Counted from the stretch's first letter, positions 41,716-51,677 are shown. The stretch: 64,000 bases of DNA from CAZQHK01 sp964593455 (GCA_964593455.1 CAZQHK010000026.1:1-64000); one strand, 5' to 3'. The notes: generated from the sequence alone by a model not told the origin. Numbers and translations are program-made.

Positions 41716-44379
41716 TTGACCAATCCAAGTGATATCATTGGTAAAACAATTGACGGCAAGTACGATATTTTGGAAGAAATCGGGCGTGGTGCCATGGGAG
41801 TTGTTTATAGAGCCCGGCTCAAAGCTTTGGAAAAAGAAGTTGCCTTCAAGGTTCTCCATAAACGGTACAGTCATGATGAAAAATATGTAAAAAGATTTCA
41901 AGCGGAAGCCAAGATATCCAGCTCGCTCGGCCGTCACCCGAACGTGGCCTACGTATACGGTTCCGGCAAGGTCGGTATCCTGAACTACATCGTCATGGAA
42001 TTATTGCCGGGCGGTGAGTTGTTCAGCCTTCTTCACGGCGGGCAACGACCTAATTTGAGGGATTCAATCAACCTGTTCATGCAAGCGAGCCAGGGTCTGG
42101 CTTTTATCCATGAAAAAGGGATTGTTCATCGCGATTTGAAACCGGGCAACCTGATGTTTGGTGACGACGGCAACCTCAAGATCACAGACTTTGGTATTGC
42201 CACGGGTGAAGGGGCCGACAAGGAAGGTAATGAAAAAGGCGGTCCCGGAACCCCGAAGTACATGTCTCCCGAACAGATTAAAGGCGAACCGGTGGATGTC
42301 CGTTCAGATATCTACTCCATGGGCATCATGCTTTATGAACTGGTAACCGGTACTATCCCGTATCCCGCGGATACCGTGCAGGATCTGGTGATGAAAGTCA
42401 TGACCCAGAAACCGATTCCGGTCAGGAGCGTCAACCCCAAGATTTCAGATAACCTCGAAGCAGCCATCATGCGGGCTTTAAACAAAGACAAGGTTAACCG
42501 GTATCAATCGGTTGCGGAGTTCACCGCCGCGGTAGCTGGGGCTATGGGCATGGAAGCCCCGGAAATTCACGATACTTCAAAGCAGAGCTTCGTTAAAAAC
42601 CTGCTCTGGTATCATTGGCTGCTCGTTGCCCTGGCGGCAGTCGTACTGGTGGCCGGTGTCGTCATGCTCTTCTCGCCGGCTAAAGACATTCCTCAAAGCA
42701 GCACCGATGGGGGACAAGTGGTAACCACCAGTGGAGAGAAGGAGAGCGGTCCGGTAGTAACCGATTCGACCACTCCTGAACAGAAGGTTCGCGAACTGGA
42801 ACAAAAAGCGAAAGAGGCTATTGAAAACCGCAATCTGGCCGCCGCCTCGGCGTTTTTGCAGGAAGCACTTGAAGACTACGACGCAAATGATTACAAATGC
42901 CGGCTCCTGCTGGGCGAAGTACTACAAAAACAAGGGTGGCTTGATGAGTCACTTAAACAGTATACAAAGATACATGAGGCTTATCCCCAGGATTTAGAGA
43001 TCTTACGCCGTCTTGGGCAAGGCTACACTGACAGTGAATTTTATTTTCCGGCTATCACTTTCTTTGAAAAACTACTGAAGCTGAAACCTGATGATTCGCA
43101 GGCCATATTGGCTGTCGGCCTGGTTTATATGAAATGGTCAGAGGAAGCGGAGGATGAAGGAGAGAAAATAGCAATTATAAAGGAGCGGTATGGTAAGGGT
43201 TTAAGTTACCTGAACCTGGTAGCGGATGAACCCGCGACTGCCCAGAGACCCGGTGTGTTCACAAATATGATCAAAGCCAGCGTTGTTCTCGGTAAGTTCC
43301 AGGGTGCTCGAGAGTTGCTCAAGAAGGTTCCCCAGAACCGGCGGGTGGCGCCCCGCATCTACTGGATGATCGGTCATGATTCTCTCGAAAGTAAACTTTA
43401 TCAACAGGCTGTTCTCGAACTCCGGGAAGCAACAAGGAAGGAAGATGCTCCTGCGGAGTATTGGCGTGATCTTGGTATCGCTCTGGTTAAAGGACGCCAA
43501 ACCGGTGGTGGTGATGTAATATTCAGTGGCAATGATGTTCTGAAAGAGGCTATCACCGCACTGGAAAAGGGCGGCGATCAAGAAGATGAAGTCTTGCTCC
43601 GTGCCCTGGGCTGGGCTCGTCTGGAGTATATCAAAGGTGGCGGTAAGGAAGTGGAGCCGGCAGTGGCTGTCTGGGAGAAACTTCGCCACATTATCCCGGA
43701 TGATCCTGCGGTGCAGGCAGCGTTGACCTACTTGTACCAGGAATCAGACAGCCTGGATAAGCTTATTCAGGAATTAAAGAAACAGCTTGAGCAGGATCCG
43801 GCTAACCAGGAAGCGGCCAAGACCCTGGCTCATTCACTGGTAGAAAAAGCCAAGAAAATCACCGATGAAGTGGAAAAGGAAACAATCCTCCTCGAATCTC
43901 TCCAATACAGCAAACTCGATCAAGCCGTGGAACAGTTGCTCCAGGTTTATCTTTTCCGAGCGGAAAACGAGACTGATAACTTGCGGAAGATACAGATATT
44001 GGAGAAAATGCTCGAGTATCGGGAAAGCCCTGAAGTGCGGGCTAAGATCTCCAATGTCTATGTAAAAACCGGTCTGGAGACGACCATACTGGCAGATAAA
44101 CATCGATTTTACCGGAAATCCCTGGAATTTAATCCTCAGAACAAGGCCGCCACAAACAACATCCGGGCTGTTCTGGGTAAGTACTATCGCCTGAGCAAGA
44201 ATGCAGATGAAAAAATAGCGTGGCTCCGTGAAATACATAAGGTCAAATCGGATGACAAACAGGTCATCAAGCTATTGCTGAAGTTGTTGTTGGAGAAAAT
44301 CAAAGCCTCTAAGGATGAGGCTGAGAAAAAGGTGCTTCTGGAAGAAGCCCAGTCTCTCGAAATATTGGTTAAACAATGA
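41716..44379 (+). CDS. Ser/Thr protein kinase with transmembrane helix and periplasmic TPRs
   Basis: The TTG at 41716 (MTNPSDIIGK) lies just after GAGGTGG; GTG 41707 would sit within that site. A complete Hanks kinase occupies about residues 15-275: GRGAMGVVY, VAFKVLHK, VHRDLKPGN, TDFGIA, GTPKYMSPEQ and RSDIYSMGIMLYEL. One membrane helix (WLLVALAAVVLVAGVVMLF, near 300-320) is followed by a serine/threonine-rich linker and about 520 residues of TPRs outside the cytoplasm. It could sense an envelope signal or protein partner through the TPRs. It lies within the operon upstream of the VWA, FHA and PP2C genes. Confidence 0.88.
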   Translation: MTNPSDIIGKTIDGKYDILEEIGRGAMGVVYRARLKALEKEVAFKVLHKRYSHDEKYVKRFQAEAKISSSLGRHPNVAYVYGSGKVGILNYIVMELLPGGELFSLLHGGQRPNLRDSINLFMQASQGLAFIHEKGIVHRDLKPGNLMFGDDGNLKITDFGIATGEGADKEGNEKGGPGTPKYMSPEQIKGEPVDVRSDIYSMGIMLYELVTGTIPYPADTVQDLVMKVMTQKPIPVRSVNPKISDNLEAAIMRALNKDKVNRYQSVAEFTAAVAGAMGMEAPEIHDTSKQSFVKNLLWYHWLLVALAAVVLVAGVVMLFSPAKDIPQSSTDGGQVVTTSGEKESGPVVTDSTTPEQKVRELEQKAKEAIENRNLAAASAFLQEALEDYDANDYKCRLLLGEVLQKQGWLDESLKQYTKIHEAYPQDLEILRRLGQGYTDSEFYFPAITFFEKLLKLKPDDSQAILAVGLVYMKWSEEAEDEGEKIAIIKERYGKGLSYLNLVADEPATAQRPGVFTNMIKASVVLGKFQGARELLKKVPQNRRVAPRIYWMIGHDSLESKLYQQAVLELREATRKEDAPAEYWRDLGIALVKGRQTGGGDVIFSGNDVLKEAITALEKGGDQEDEVLLRALGWARLEYIKGGGKEVEPAVAVWEKLRHIIPDDPAVQAALTYLYQESDSLDKLIQELKKQLEQDPANQEAAKTLAHSLVEKAKKITDEVEKETILLESLQYSKLDQAVEQLLQVYLFRAENETDNLRKIQILEKMLEYRESPEVRAKISNVYVKTGLETTILADKHRFYRKSLEFNPQNKAATNNIRAVLGKYYRLSKNADEKIAWLREIHKVKSDDKQVIKLLLKLLLEKIKASKDEAEKKVLLEEAQSLEILVKQ

Positions 44380-44466
44380 TTTAGCCGCCGTTGAACCCCG
44401 GGAACCGGTTTCCCGGCCGGGAGATGAATGGCGAAACATGTATCTGCGGGAAAGGAGTCAAACTCT

Positions 44467-45714
44467 ATGTCTGAGCTGCTTAGCGTATCCTGTCAATTGA
44501 GCAACACGTATGCTTTGACGGCTTCTATGAGCAAGATAAAGCTGCTGGTGGAACTTGGGACTAGAACCAGAGTGGAAGGACGCCGCTCCCCGCTCAATCT
44601 GGTTCTGGCAATAGACCGTTCGGCCTCCATGCAGGAAGCCAGAAAGCTTGAGTTTGTCAAAGAAGCTGCCGGATTTATTATTGATAAAATGAACAACGGC
44701 GACGTGGTGTCAGTGGTGGATTTTGGAAGTGAAGTCAATGTTCTGGTCCCGGCTGTTCAAGTGGTTAACAAAGAGGAAATAAAACATAAGGTTGATGGTA
44801 TCCGACCTAAAGGGGCCACTAATTTACACGGAGCTTTAACCATCAGTCGCGATGAAGTGATGAAATATCGGGACCCCACCAGGGTAAACAGGGTTTTGCT
44901 TCTATCTGATGGTGAAGCCACCGAAGGTATAACGGGCGACGAAGCGTTCATGTCACTGGCCAAGGAGATGAAAGAGGCTGGTATTGCCGTAACCACGCTT
45001 GGCGTAGGTGAAGATTATGATGAGGAGATCCTGGCCGATATCAGCAGTCTGAGTGGCGGCAATCATTATTTTATTGGTGACCCGCAGCAGATGTCCGGTA
45101 TTTTCGCCGAGGAATTGAGTCATTTACTGGCCATCGTTGCCAATGAAATTTCCATGGACGTGACATTCGAGCCCTTTGTTACGCTGGAAAAACTGAATAA
45201 GCGATATGACATGGATCTGTCTCCCGGTGCTGCCAGATTCCGTCTTGACGACATGGAAGGCGGTGGTCGGCAGCCGGTAATTATGGCCCTGGAGATTAAA
45301 GGAAAAGTTCCAGGAAAAGCCGCTCTGGCAACCGTTACAGTCACCTACCGGGATGTTGCCGATGCCGATGACCTCAAGACAGTGGAAGAAAAAGTTTATG
45401 TTGAGTTCATCGAGTCGTCGGCCAAACTGCGTGAGGGAATCAACCGTGAAGTATTGAAACAATGGGAGATCTTGCGTGGGGTCCAGGAAGCGCTGGAGAT
45501 CGTTCAGTTGGGTAAAACACAGAAGCTCAGCAGTTCGCAGGTAGTTAGCCAATTGGAAGATATCGGCAGAACAATGATACGGTATAATCCCATCGTGGCT
45601 AAAGAGATTATAGAGATTGCGGAGAAGACCGCCAAGTACCAGGGAGTAACCTCTGCGGTCAGCAAAGAAGCAATGCAGAAAACGACTAAATTCCAGCAGG
45701 GAAGGTATGAATAA
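44467..45714 (+). CDS. VWA-domain protein (MIDAS intact)
   Basis: The ATG at 44467 has AAAGGAG eight bases upstream; ATG 44428 is a less likely start. A von Willebrand A domain spans about residues 40-230, with MIDAS motif DRSAS near residue 49, GATNLHG and SDGEATEG. A beta-rich segment and a helical region follow; the last 100 residues include KTQKLSSSQVVSQLEDI. There is no signal peptide, so it is cytoplasmic, as in TerY-like and MoxR-associated VWA proteins. It binds a metal and probably a partner protein. Its neighbours are an FHA protein, PP2C phosphatase and kinase, which suggests a phosphorylation-controlled complex. Confidence 0.85.
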   Translation: MSELLSVSCQLSNTYALTASMSKIKLLVELGTRTRVEGRRSPLNLVLAIDRSASMQEARKLEFVKEAAGFIIDKMNNGDVVSVVDFGSEVNVLVPAVQVVNKEEIKHKVDGIRPKGATNLHGALTISRDEVMKYRDPTRVNRVLLLSDGEATEGITGDEAFMSLAKEMKEAGIAVTTLGVGEDYDEEILADISSLSGGNHYFIGDPQQMSGIFAEELSHLLAIVANEISMDVTFEPFVTLEKLNKRYDMDLSPGAARFRLDDMEGGGRQPVIMALEIKGKVPGKAALATVTVTYRDVADADDLKTVEEKVYVEFIESSAKLREGINREVLKQWEILRGVQEALEIVQLGKTQKLSSSQVVSQLEDIGRTMIRYNPIVAKEIIEIAEKTAKYQGVTSAVSKEAMQKTTKFQQGRYE

Positions 45715-45813
45715 GCCCATAGATCGGGCGTAACGCAAAATCTGCATGCGCGTACGCGCGGGGAAAAGCTTGTGAAATGTTCGAACTGAAGTTCCGGAAG
45801 GAGGAGAATCAGG

Positions 45814-46455
45814 TTGGTTACATGTCAGATATGTGAGTTTGAAAACCGGGACGAAGAAGAGTATTGCAACCAATGTGGCGCCAAGTTGGAGGAAATGACT
45901 CAGCCGATTGAGCCGGCACCGTTGCAAGAGGAGGAAGTGGTGGTTGAGTCTGCTCCGGTTGGTGAAGCCGCTCCTTTTGAGGAATCGGTTTCGGAAGAAC
46001 CTGTCGCGGAAATGGTTGAAGAAGCCGTTTCTGAACCGGCGGCCGACGAATCGACCCCGACGCTCTGTGCCGGCTGTGGCCAGGCCTTCACCGGGGACGA
46101 AAAATTCTGCCCCGGCTGCGGTCAGCCAAGACTGAAAGCGGTACCCGAGGAACCGGTTGAAGAAACGGTTACCGGCCCACGCCTGGTGTTGATGAAGGAA
46201 ACCGAGGAAATAACGAGTTTTTCAATAGCCGATGACGTTCCGCTGACAATCGGCAGGTTGGACACTAATACCGTTTCGTTTCCCGATGACGGTTATTCCT
46301 CTTCAAAGCACGCTAAAGTGGAGAAGGTTGACGAGGATTATTTCGTCGAAGACCTGGGCAGCACGAACGGTACGCTTATAAAGGTAAAACGATACAAGCT
46401 TAGTCCCGGGGACGTCATCTATATTGGGCAGAATGTATTGAAGTTCGAGGTGTAG
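45814..46455 (+). CDS. Zinc-ribbon and FHA-domain protein
   Basis: TTG 45814 lies eight bases after GGAGGAG. A first zinc ribbon (CQICEF and CNQCG) is followed by an acidic, proline-rich stretch. A second ribbon (CAGCGQ and CPGCGQ, near residues 85-110) leads to a canonical FHA domain at about 120-213. The FHA motifs are IGRL, SSSKHAKVEKV and DLGSTNGTLI, which bind phosphothreonine. It probably reads the kinases of the operon. Another FHA-containing kinase and a multi-FHA membrane protein follow. Confidence 0.88.
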   Translation: MVTCQICEFENRDEEEYCNQCGAKLEEMTQPIEPAPLQEEEVVVESAPVGEAAPFEESVSEEPVAEMVEEAVSEPAADESTPTLCAGCGQAFTGDEKFCPGCGQPRLKAVPEEPVEETVTGPRLVLMKETEEITSFSIADDVPLTIGRLDTNTVSFPDDGYSSSKHAKVEKVDEDYFVEDLGSTNGTLIKVKRYKLSPGDVIYIGQNVLKFEV

Positions 46456-46474
46456 CCCGAACACGGAGTTTTCC

Positions 46475-47353
46475 ATGAACGTCAGCGGACTGACTGATGT
46501 AGGTCTCGTTCGTACCCATAACGAAGACGCGTATTTCGTCGCTGCTCTCACCCGATGGGGTATGAATGAAGTGCCCGAAGGGATAGGGTACTACCTGGCC
46601 ATCGTTGCTGATGGTATGGGTGGGGCTGCCGCCGGAGAACTGGCCAGTTCTCTGGCTGTGCAGCATATCATCCGAGTTTTGACTGGTGACCTGCTGGGCT
46701 TTAGAGAAGGTGCCCCGTCTATTCCCACGAACATCCCCGGCCGGTTGACCGACGCCGTTCAGGAGGCGAATGACGTCATTTTCACTCGGGCTCTGGAAGA
46801 ACCGTCATTTGCGGGCATGGGGACCACGGTAGTAGTCCTTCTAACATTTAACGGCAGCGCCTTTTGGGCCTCGGTAGGTGATTCCCGCCTGTATCTGTTC
46901 CGGCAGGGAGAATTTCGTCAGGTGACGGAAGATCATAGTTACGTTAATGAATTAGTCCGTCAGGGAAACATCACTTCCGAACAGGCCAGGCGACATCCCA
47001 AACGAAATCTGATTACCCGGTCGGTTGGTTCCGAGGATGTGTTGGAGGTTGATACGGGCTCGTTCAAACTGTCTACCGGCGATTTACTTCTATTGTGCAG
47101 CGATGGCTTGTCGGGTATGGTTCACGACGACCAATTGAAATCGATCCAACAGGAGATGAAACAATCTCAACTCACCTGCCGTGAAACCGTTTCCAGAATG
47201 GTGGCCATGGCTCTCGAAGCCGGTGGAACCGATAACGTGTCCGTAGTACTTCTCGAATTGGAAGAAACGGATACCGTGCAGTTAGGCGATCTCGCCTCCA
47301 TGGAGAAGACAATGCGTATGCAGTCGCCGCCCAATATTCTGGTTGCCGGATGA
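46475..47353 (+). CDS. PP2C-family Ser/Thr protein phosphatase
   Basis: The protein of 292 residues has the metal-binding motifs of bacterial PP2C (PrpC/Stp): DVGLVRTHNEDAYF, VADGMGGAAAGELAS, GMGTTVVVLL, SVGDSRLYLFR, CSDGLSGMV and GGTDNVSVVLLEL. All acidic ligands appear present. It should reverse the phosphorylation of the kinases encoded on both sides. It is cytoplasmic and follows the FHA gene by 20 bases. The tail carries EKTMRMQSPP, a possible docking or phosphorylation site, which is inference. Confidence 0.93.
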   Translation: MNVSGLTDVGLVRTHNEDAYFVAALTRWGMNEVPEGIGYYLAIVADGMGGAAAGELASSLAVQHIIRVLTGDLLGFREGAPSIPTNIPGRLTDAVQEANDVIFTRALEEPSFAGMGTTVVVLLTFNGSAFWASVGDSRLYLFRQGEFRQVTEDHSYVNELVRQGNITSEQARRHPKRNLITRSVGSEDVLEVDTGSFKLSTGDLLLLCSDGLSGMVHDDQLKSIQQEMKQSQLTCRETVSRMVAMALEAGGTDNVSVVLLELEETDTVQLGDLASMEKTMRMQSPPNILVAG

Positions 47354-47386
47354 AATAAGCAAGGAAAACGGACCGGTTAATTCACT

Positions 47387-48934
47387 ATGAAGATAAAAGC
47401 TGGAGATGTTTTATTCGATCGTTTCCGGATACTGTCAAAAATCGGTGAAGGAGGACAAGGAGGTGTCTTTCGCGCCGAGGACCGGAAAAAAGACAGAACT
47501 ATCGCCATCAAAGAACTTCAGATTTCAATGATAAGTCCCTCGGAGGCTGACGAATGCTTTCACCGCTTCAAAAACGAAGCTGAACTCGCTCTAAAAAACC
47601 GCAATATAGTGGAAAGCATAGGTCTTGGTGCCATATACGGCAAGCAATACCTGTTCATCGAGAATAGTCCCGGAGGGCGCAAGTTTTCCTCCAACGATCC
47701 CATGACAGCCAATATCGTGGGAGCGGCGAAAGAGAATATTTCACGGGAACAAAGCGACCGGCTTACCGTGGAATACGCCTATCGTCAAAAGAAGGCCACC
47801 TTTTATTTTGTTATGGAGTATGTCCAGGGTCAGGGGCTTGATATCCTCATGGAGAAAACAGGCATCCTGCCCCTTAAACAAACGTTTTGGATTCTATTAG
47901 AGGTCGCGGCCGCCCTGGCTTACGCTCATCGTCAATGTGTTATCCACCGAGATGTGAAGCCGTCAAATATCCTTGTTGACACGGAGAGAAAGCAAGTTAA
48001 ACTTACTGATTTCGGAATTGCCTGTTTCCTAAACCGCGAACGGCGCACTGCACTGGGCGTTGTAATGGGCTCGGTCTGGTACATGTCGCCCGAACAGGTC
48101 CGGGGGGAGACGAGAAACGTCGAAAAAACCTCGGATATCTTCTCTTTAGGAGCGGTGTTCTATGAAATGGTCACCGGCCGGAAACCGTTTACCGGCAATC
48201 TTCCCGGACAGGTCATGGTGGAGATTGTCATGAATGACCCTGAACCGCCCGGGAAGATTTGCTCCGAGCTCCCGCCCGGTGTTGGAAAACTTATCATGGA
48301 CATGCTCGGGAAGGAACCTGAAAAGCGCCCTCCGGATATGCAGGACGTTTTGAGACGTTTTGGCACGGCAGTGGAAGGGAAAAAACGAATAGCCGGTGAC
48401 GGCATTACTGATAAAGACCAAGTACGGGGACCTGTCGGGATAATATGCCATTTTTGTGCCGGTTTGGTGGCAAAAGATGACCGTTTCTGCCCGTTCTGTG
48501 GAAAAACACTTTTGACAGAATGCTCAGCTTGCGGGAAACCCTTTCGTGCAGGTGATCGGTTTTGTATCTTTTGCGGGGCGAGGTATCGTGGTGCCGGTGG
48601 GGAACGGTGGGAAGTCTATGTGGAGAAAGGATCCATGGAAGGACATTCGTTTTCACTGAAAGGTGAAATCGTTAAAATCGGCCGCATGATTGGTGGTAAC
48701 GATATCGAGTTGTCCACCGATGGTACTATTTCACGGTACCACGCGCGCCTGTACCGTGAAGAAAGCGGATTCAGCCTGGAGGGGTGGGATTGGGTGAACA
48801 AGCGTGTCCCGACCAACGGAACCTATGTCAACGGTAGCCGAGCGGCCGGCAGCGGTTCCCGGATTTCACTCAACGACATGGACACCATCAGGCTCGGTGA
48901 CACGTTCCTGGTATTCCGTCGATGCGGTCAATAA
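47387..48934 (+). CDS. Ser/Thr protein kinase with double zinc ribbon and FHA domain
   Basis: The kinase spans about residues 13-325 with GEGGQGGVFRA, IAIKELQ, IHRDVKPSN, TDFGIACF and GSVWYMSPEQ. An insert of about 50 residues (GLGAIYGKQYLF to LTVEYAYRQKK) separates N-lobe strands, which is unusual. Two zinc ribbons follow near 350-400 (CHFCAG, CPFCGK, CSACGK, CIFCGA). A C-terminal FHA-type domain (about 405-510) has KIGRMIGGNDIEL, ISRYHARLYRE and TNGTYVNG. No membrane helix is present. The kinase, zinc ribbon and FHA order resembles kinases of TerY-P-type triads. It lies 33 bases after the phosphatase gene. Confidence 0.88.
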   Translation: MKIKAGDVLFDRFRILSKIGEGGQGGVFRAEDRKKDRTIAIKELQISMISPSEADECFHRFKNEAELALKNRNIVESIGLGAIYGKQYLFIENSPGGRKFSSNDPMTANIVGAAKENISREQSDRLTVEYAYRQKKATFYFVMEYVQGQGLDILMEKTGILPLKQTFWILLEVAAALAYAHRQCVIHRDVKPSNILVDTERKQVKLTDFGIACFLNRERRTALGVVMGSVWYMSPEQVRGETRNVEKTSDIFSLGAVFYEMVTGRKPFTGNLPGQVMVEIVMNDPEPPGKICSELPPGVGKLIMDMLGKEPEKRPPDMQDVLRRFGTAVEGKKRIAGDGITDKDQVRGPVGIICHFCAGLVAKDDRFCPFCGKTLLTECSACGKPFRAGDRFCIFCGARYRGAGGERWEVYVEKGSMEGHSFSLKGEIVKIGRMIGGNDIELSTDGTISRYHARLYREESGFSLEGWDWVNKRVPTNGTYVNGSRAAGSGSRISLNDMDTIRLGDTFLVFRRCGQ

Positions 48935-48965
48935 ATATTGCTATTTATGAGGAGGTTCCATATTC

Positions 48966-51677
48966 ATGCGGATGAAAAAAGTGTTTTTCTCCGGACTCGC
49001 CGGATTTTTGGCCGGCCTGGGCGGATTCGGTCTGGGGGCGTATTTTGGATACTATTTTACCAGCTCGTATGTCCTGGCCGCGGTTGAAGGAGCTTCTCTC
49101 GGTCTGTGTCTCGGAGCGTATATATCGGCTCTTGACTGGCTGACGCTGCGCCGTATCGGACGGGCTGCCCGGGCTCTCTTAGTCGGAGCTCTGGTAGGAG
49201 CTGTCGGTGGTGGTACGGGACTGGTTTTCTCCGAGGTGTTCTTTGGTGTTATCAAGGGTGGATTGGCCGGACGCCTGGCGGCCTGGGCTTTGGCCGGTTC
49301 ATTGATCGGCTTTTCATACGGTCTGGCTTCCTTTTCGAGTTCGCGGATGAAGAACGGCGCTGCCGGCGGGGCTATTGGCGGCCTGGTTGGCGGGTTCCTT
49401 CTTTATCTGGCCACCGATCTTTTGCGGTTGGGCGGCGCCTGGGGAAAGTGTGTCGGGTTTCTGCTGCTTGGAAGTTCCATCGGGTACGCGGTGGGACTGG
49501 TGGAGGAGATACTGAAGAAAAGTTGGCTGGTACAGCTTACCGGACGAGGAGAGGGACAGGAGTATTCCCTTGACCGTTCTCATGTCAAACTGGGACGAGG
49601 TTCGTCGTGCGACATCAGAATCCTTGATGATAAACAGGTGGCTATCAGACATGTCGATCTTCGTCGGGAGAGCGACGGGACCTTCACCGTCACCAGGGGA
49701 GAAGACGCGCCCGCTGTTCTGGTCAATAAACAGGCGGTTTCTAAAAAACCACTCGAAGATGGCGATGTGATCCAGCTCGGCTCCACCAAGCTGTTATACC
49801 GGGAGAAACAGACCGGAAAGAGTTTGTCGGGTGTACCGGCGGCCGGATTCCTGATTCTGGCAGCGGTTTCCATTATACTGCTGGCTGTCGACGGCAGGTG
49901 TGAAGCACAACCTTCCGCATCGTCTCCATCGTACGAAGTAAATGTTTCCCGGGTGGATACGAAAACGTTTCCCGATCTTTCTATCCTGGTGACGGTAACA
50001 GATGGCGTCGGCCAGCCGGTTCGAGGCTTGAACAGAGAAAATTTCGTTCTGCTTGAAGACGGGAAAGAAACAACCAGTTTTACCGTGCAGCCGGTGGGTG
50101 AGGGCAGTCAATCATCCTGTGACGTAGTATTTGTCTTCGATACTACCGGCAGCATGTCAGGAGAGATTGAGGGTGTTAAACGGGTTTGCATGGATTTTGC
50201 CGCAGCGTTGACGAAAGGCAATATCGATGTTCGCTTGGGTCTGGTCACCTACGGCGATTCTATCAGGCAGACCTATGATCCGGTTAGTTCATCCGAGGTG
50301 TTTAAGTCCTGGATATCACGGTTGAGTGCATCGGGTGGCGGTGATAGCCCCGAGAACTCACTCAAGGCCCTGGAAACAGCTGTTCAGTTACAACTGCGTG
50401 ATGAAGCGCAGAAAGCCTTCGTGTTGATAACCGATGCTCCTCCCCATGAAGCTATCAATTCCCGTGGCCGCCGGTTGACTACGAGAAGAGTAGATGAGGA
50501 GTTCATCGGTTTTCTACAGCAATCGGGAGTGACTGTTTACTCTATTGCCGTTGATATTCACCAGTACCGGAGCATATCGTCTCAGACGGGAGGGATGTTC
50601 TTTCATATCCAGAAAGACGAGTCTGAATTCATGGAACTGGTAAATACTCTGGGATCAATACTGGCCAACCAGTATAACTTTCGTTTTAAGAGCCGCCGGC
50701 CGCGGATGGACGGCACGTGGCGAGGAGTTTCCGTCCGGGTGGTGGACCGGGAGCGGGTGATTGGCAGAGGTAAAACGGATTATCTTACCACCGGCTTGAC
50801 CGGCGGTAAGCTGGAGACAGGATTTAGACTGCCATTTCTAGCTCTTTTTGTGCTTTCATTTATCTTTTACCTGATATTGCCGGGAATCATTGAAAATGTC
50901 ACTCCTGGTTGGGCGGCCGGCACCATGCGCGGGGCCGGCTTGCTGGCGCTCAGCGGGTCGATGGAAGGTAAAAGGTTTCTGCTTAAAGGTGGACGCATGA
51001 CGATAGGAAAGGGAATTGAAGCCGATCTTTCGCTGGCGGAAATTGACCTTGTATGTATTGAAAAGCGTAGTTTGGGCGGTTACATACTGAGAATTAACGG
51101 CGGTGGTGGAATTGTTCAGGTCAACGCAACGGCGGTCTCTGGAGAATGTGAGCTTCATGACGGTGATGTCATCAAGATCGGATCAAAGAAATTTCTTTTT
51201 AAAGCAGCCGTTGATACTCAAAGAGGAGTTACTCCCGGCGGGGGAGATAAACTCGTTCCCCTGGATAATCTGAGTGGGCTGGGTTCGTTTGCTCTTGTTG
51301 GGGAGTGTCTCCAGATAGGAAGAAGCCAGGATGCAGATATTTGTGTCGAGCACTCTTCCGTGTCGAGAAACCACGCCGAGCTGATAAAGAAGGAACAGGG
51401 TTTCGTGGTTCGAGATGTGGGCAGCAAGAACGGCACTTTCGTCAATGACCGCCGCGTCACGGAAAACTTGTTGAAAGACGGGTTCACCGTACGATTCGGC
51501 GAGGTGAGTTTCCGCATTGAGTTGGCTCGAACGCCGGTGCCTTCGTCAACAGAACAAGCACAATCACCTCCGGCAGCGGTCGCCGAAAAACCTTCTACGC
51601 CGGAGACCTGCGCCTCCTGCGGCACCGCGTTCAGACCGGGCGGAAAATTCTGTCCGGGATGTGGTAAACAGGCGTAA
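48966..51677 (+). CDS. Membrane protein with VWA, three FHA-type domains and a zinc ribbon
   Basis: GAGGAGG precedes the ATG at 48966. Residues 1-185 are glycine-rich membrane helices. A first FHA-like domain (about 190-280) keeps LGRGSSCDI but has IRHVD instead of SRHHA. After another helix (near 290-305), a VWA domain (about 375-560) has DTTGSM as its MIDAS and should face the opposite side of the membrane. A third membrane segment lies near 620-640. A second, degenerate FHA-like domain (about 650-740) and a canonical one (about 770-860, IGRSQDADI, SSVSRNHAEL, SKNGTFVN) follow. The protein ends in a zinc ribbon (CASCGT, CPGCGK). It probably couples an external VWA domain to cytoplasmic phospho-reading domains. 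Confidence 0.85.
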   Translation: MRMKKVFFSGLAGFLAGLGGFGLGAYFGYYFTSSYVLAAVEGASLGLCLGAYISALDWLTLRRIGRAARALLVGALVGAVGGGTGLVFSEVFFGVIKGGLAGRLAAWALAGSLIGFSYGLASFSSSRMKNGAAGGAIGGLVGGFLLYLATDLLRLGGAWGKCVGFLLLGSSIGYAVGLVEEILKKSWLVQLTGRGEGQEYSLDRSHVKLGRGSSCDIRILDDKQVAIRHVDLRRESDGTFTVTRGEDAPAVLVNKQAVSKKPLEDGDVIQLGSTKLLYREKQTGKSLSGVPAAGFLILAAVSIILLAVDGRCEAQPSASSPSYEVNVSRVDTKTFPDLSILVTVTDGVGQPVRGLNRENFVLLEDGKETTSFTVQPVGEGSQSSCDVVFVFDTTGSMSGEIEGVKRVCMDFAAALTKGNIDVRLGLVTYGDSIRQTYDPVSSSEVFKSWISRLSASGGGDSPENSLKALETAVQLQLRDEAQKAFVLITDAPPHEAINSRGRRLTTRRVDEEFIGFLQQSGVTVYSIAVDIHQYRSISSQTGGMFFHIQKDESEFMELVNTLGSILANQYNFRFKSRRPRMDGTWRGVSVRVVDRERVIGRGKTDYLTTGLTGGKLETGFRLPFLALFVLSFIFYLILPGIIENVTPGWAAGTMRGAGLLALSGSMEGKRFLLKGGRMTIGKGIEADLSLAEIDLVCIEKRSLGGYILRINGGGGIVQVNATAVSGECELHDGDVIKIGSKKFLFKAAVDTQRGVTPGGGDKLVPLDNLSGLGSFALVGECLQIGRSQDADICVEHSSVSRNHAELIKKEQGFVVRDVGSKNGTFVNDRRVTENLLKDGFTVRFGEVSFRIELARTPVPSSTEQAQSPPAAVAEKPSTPETCASCGTAFRPGGKFCPGCGKQA

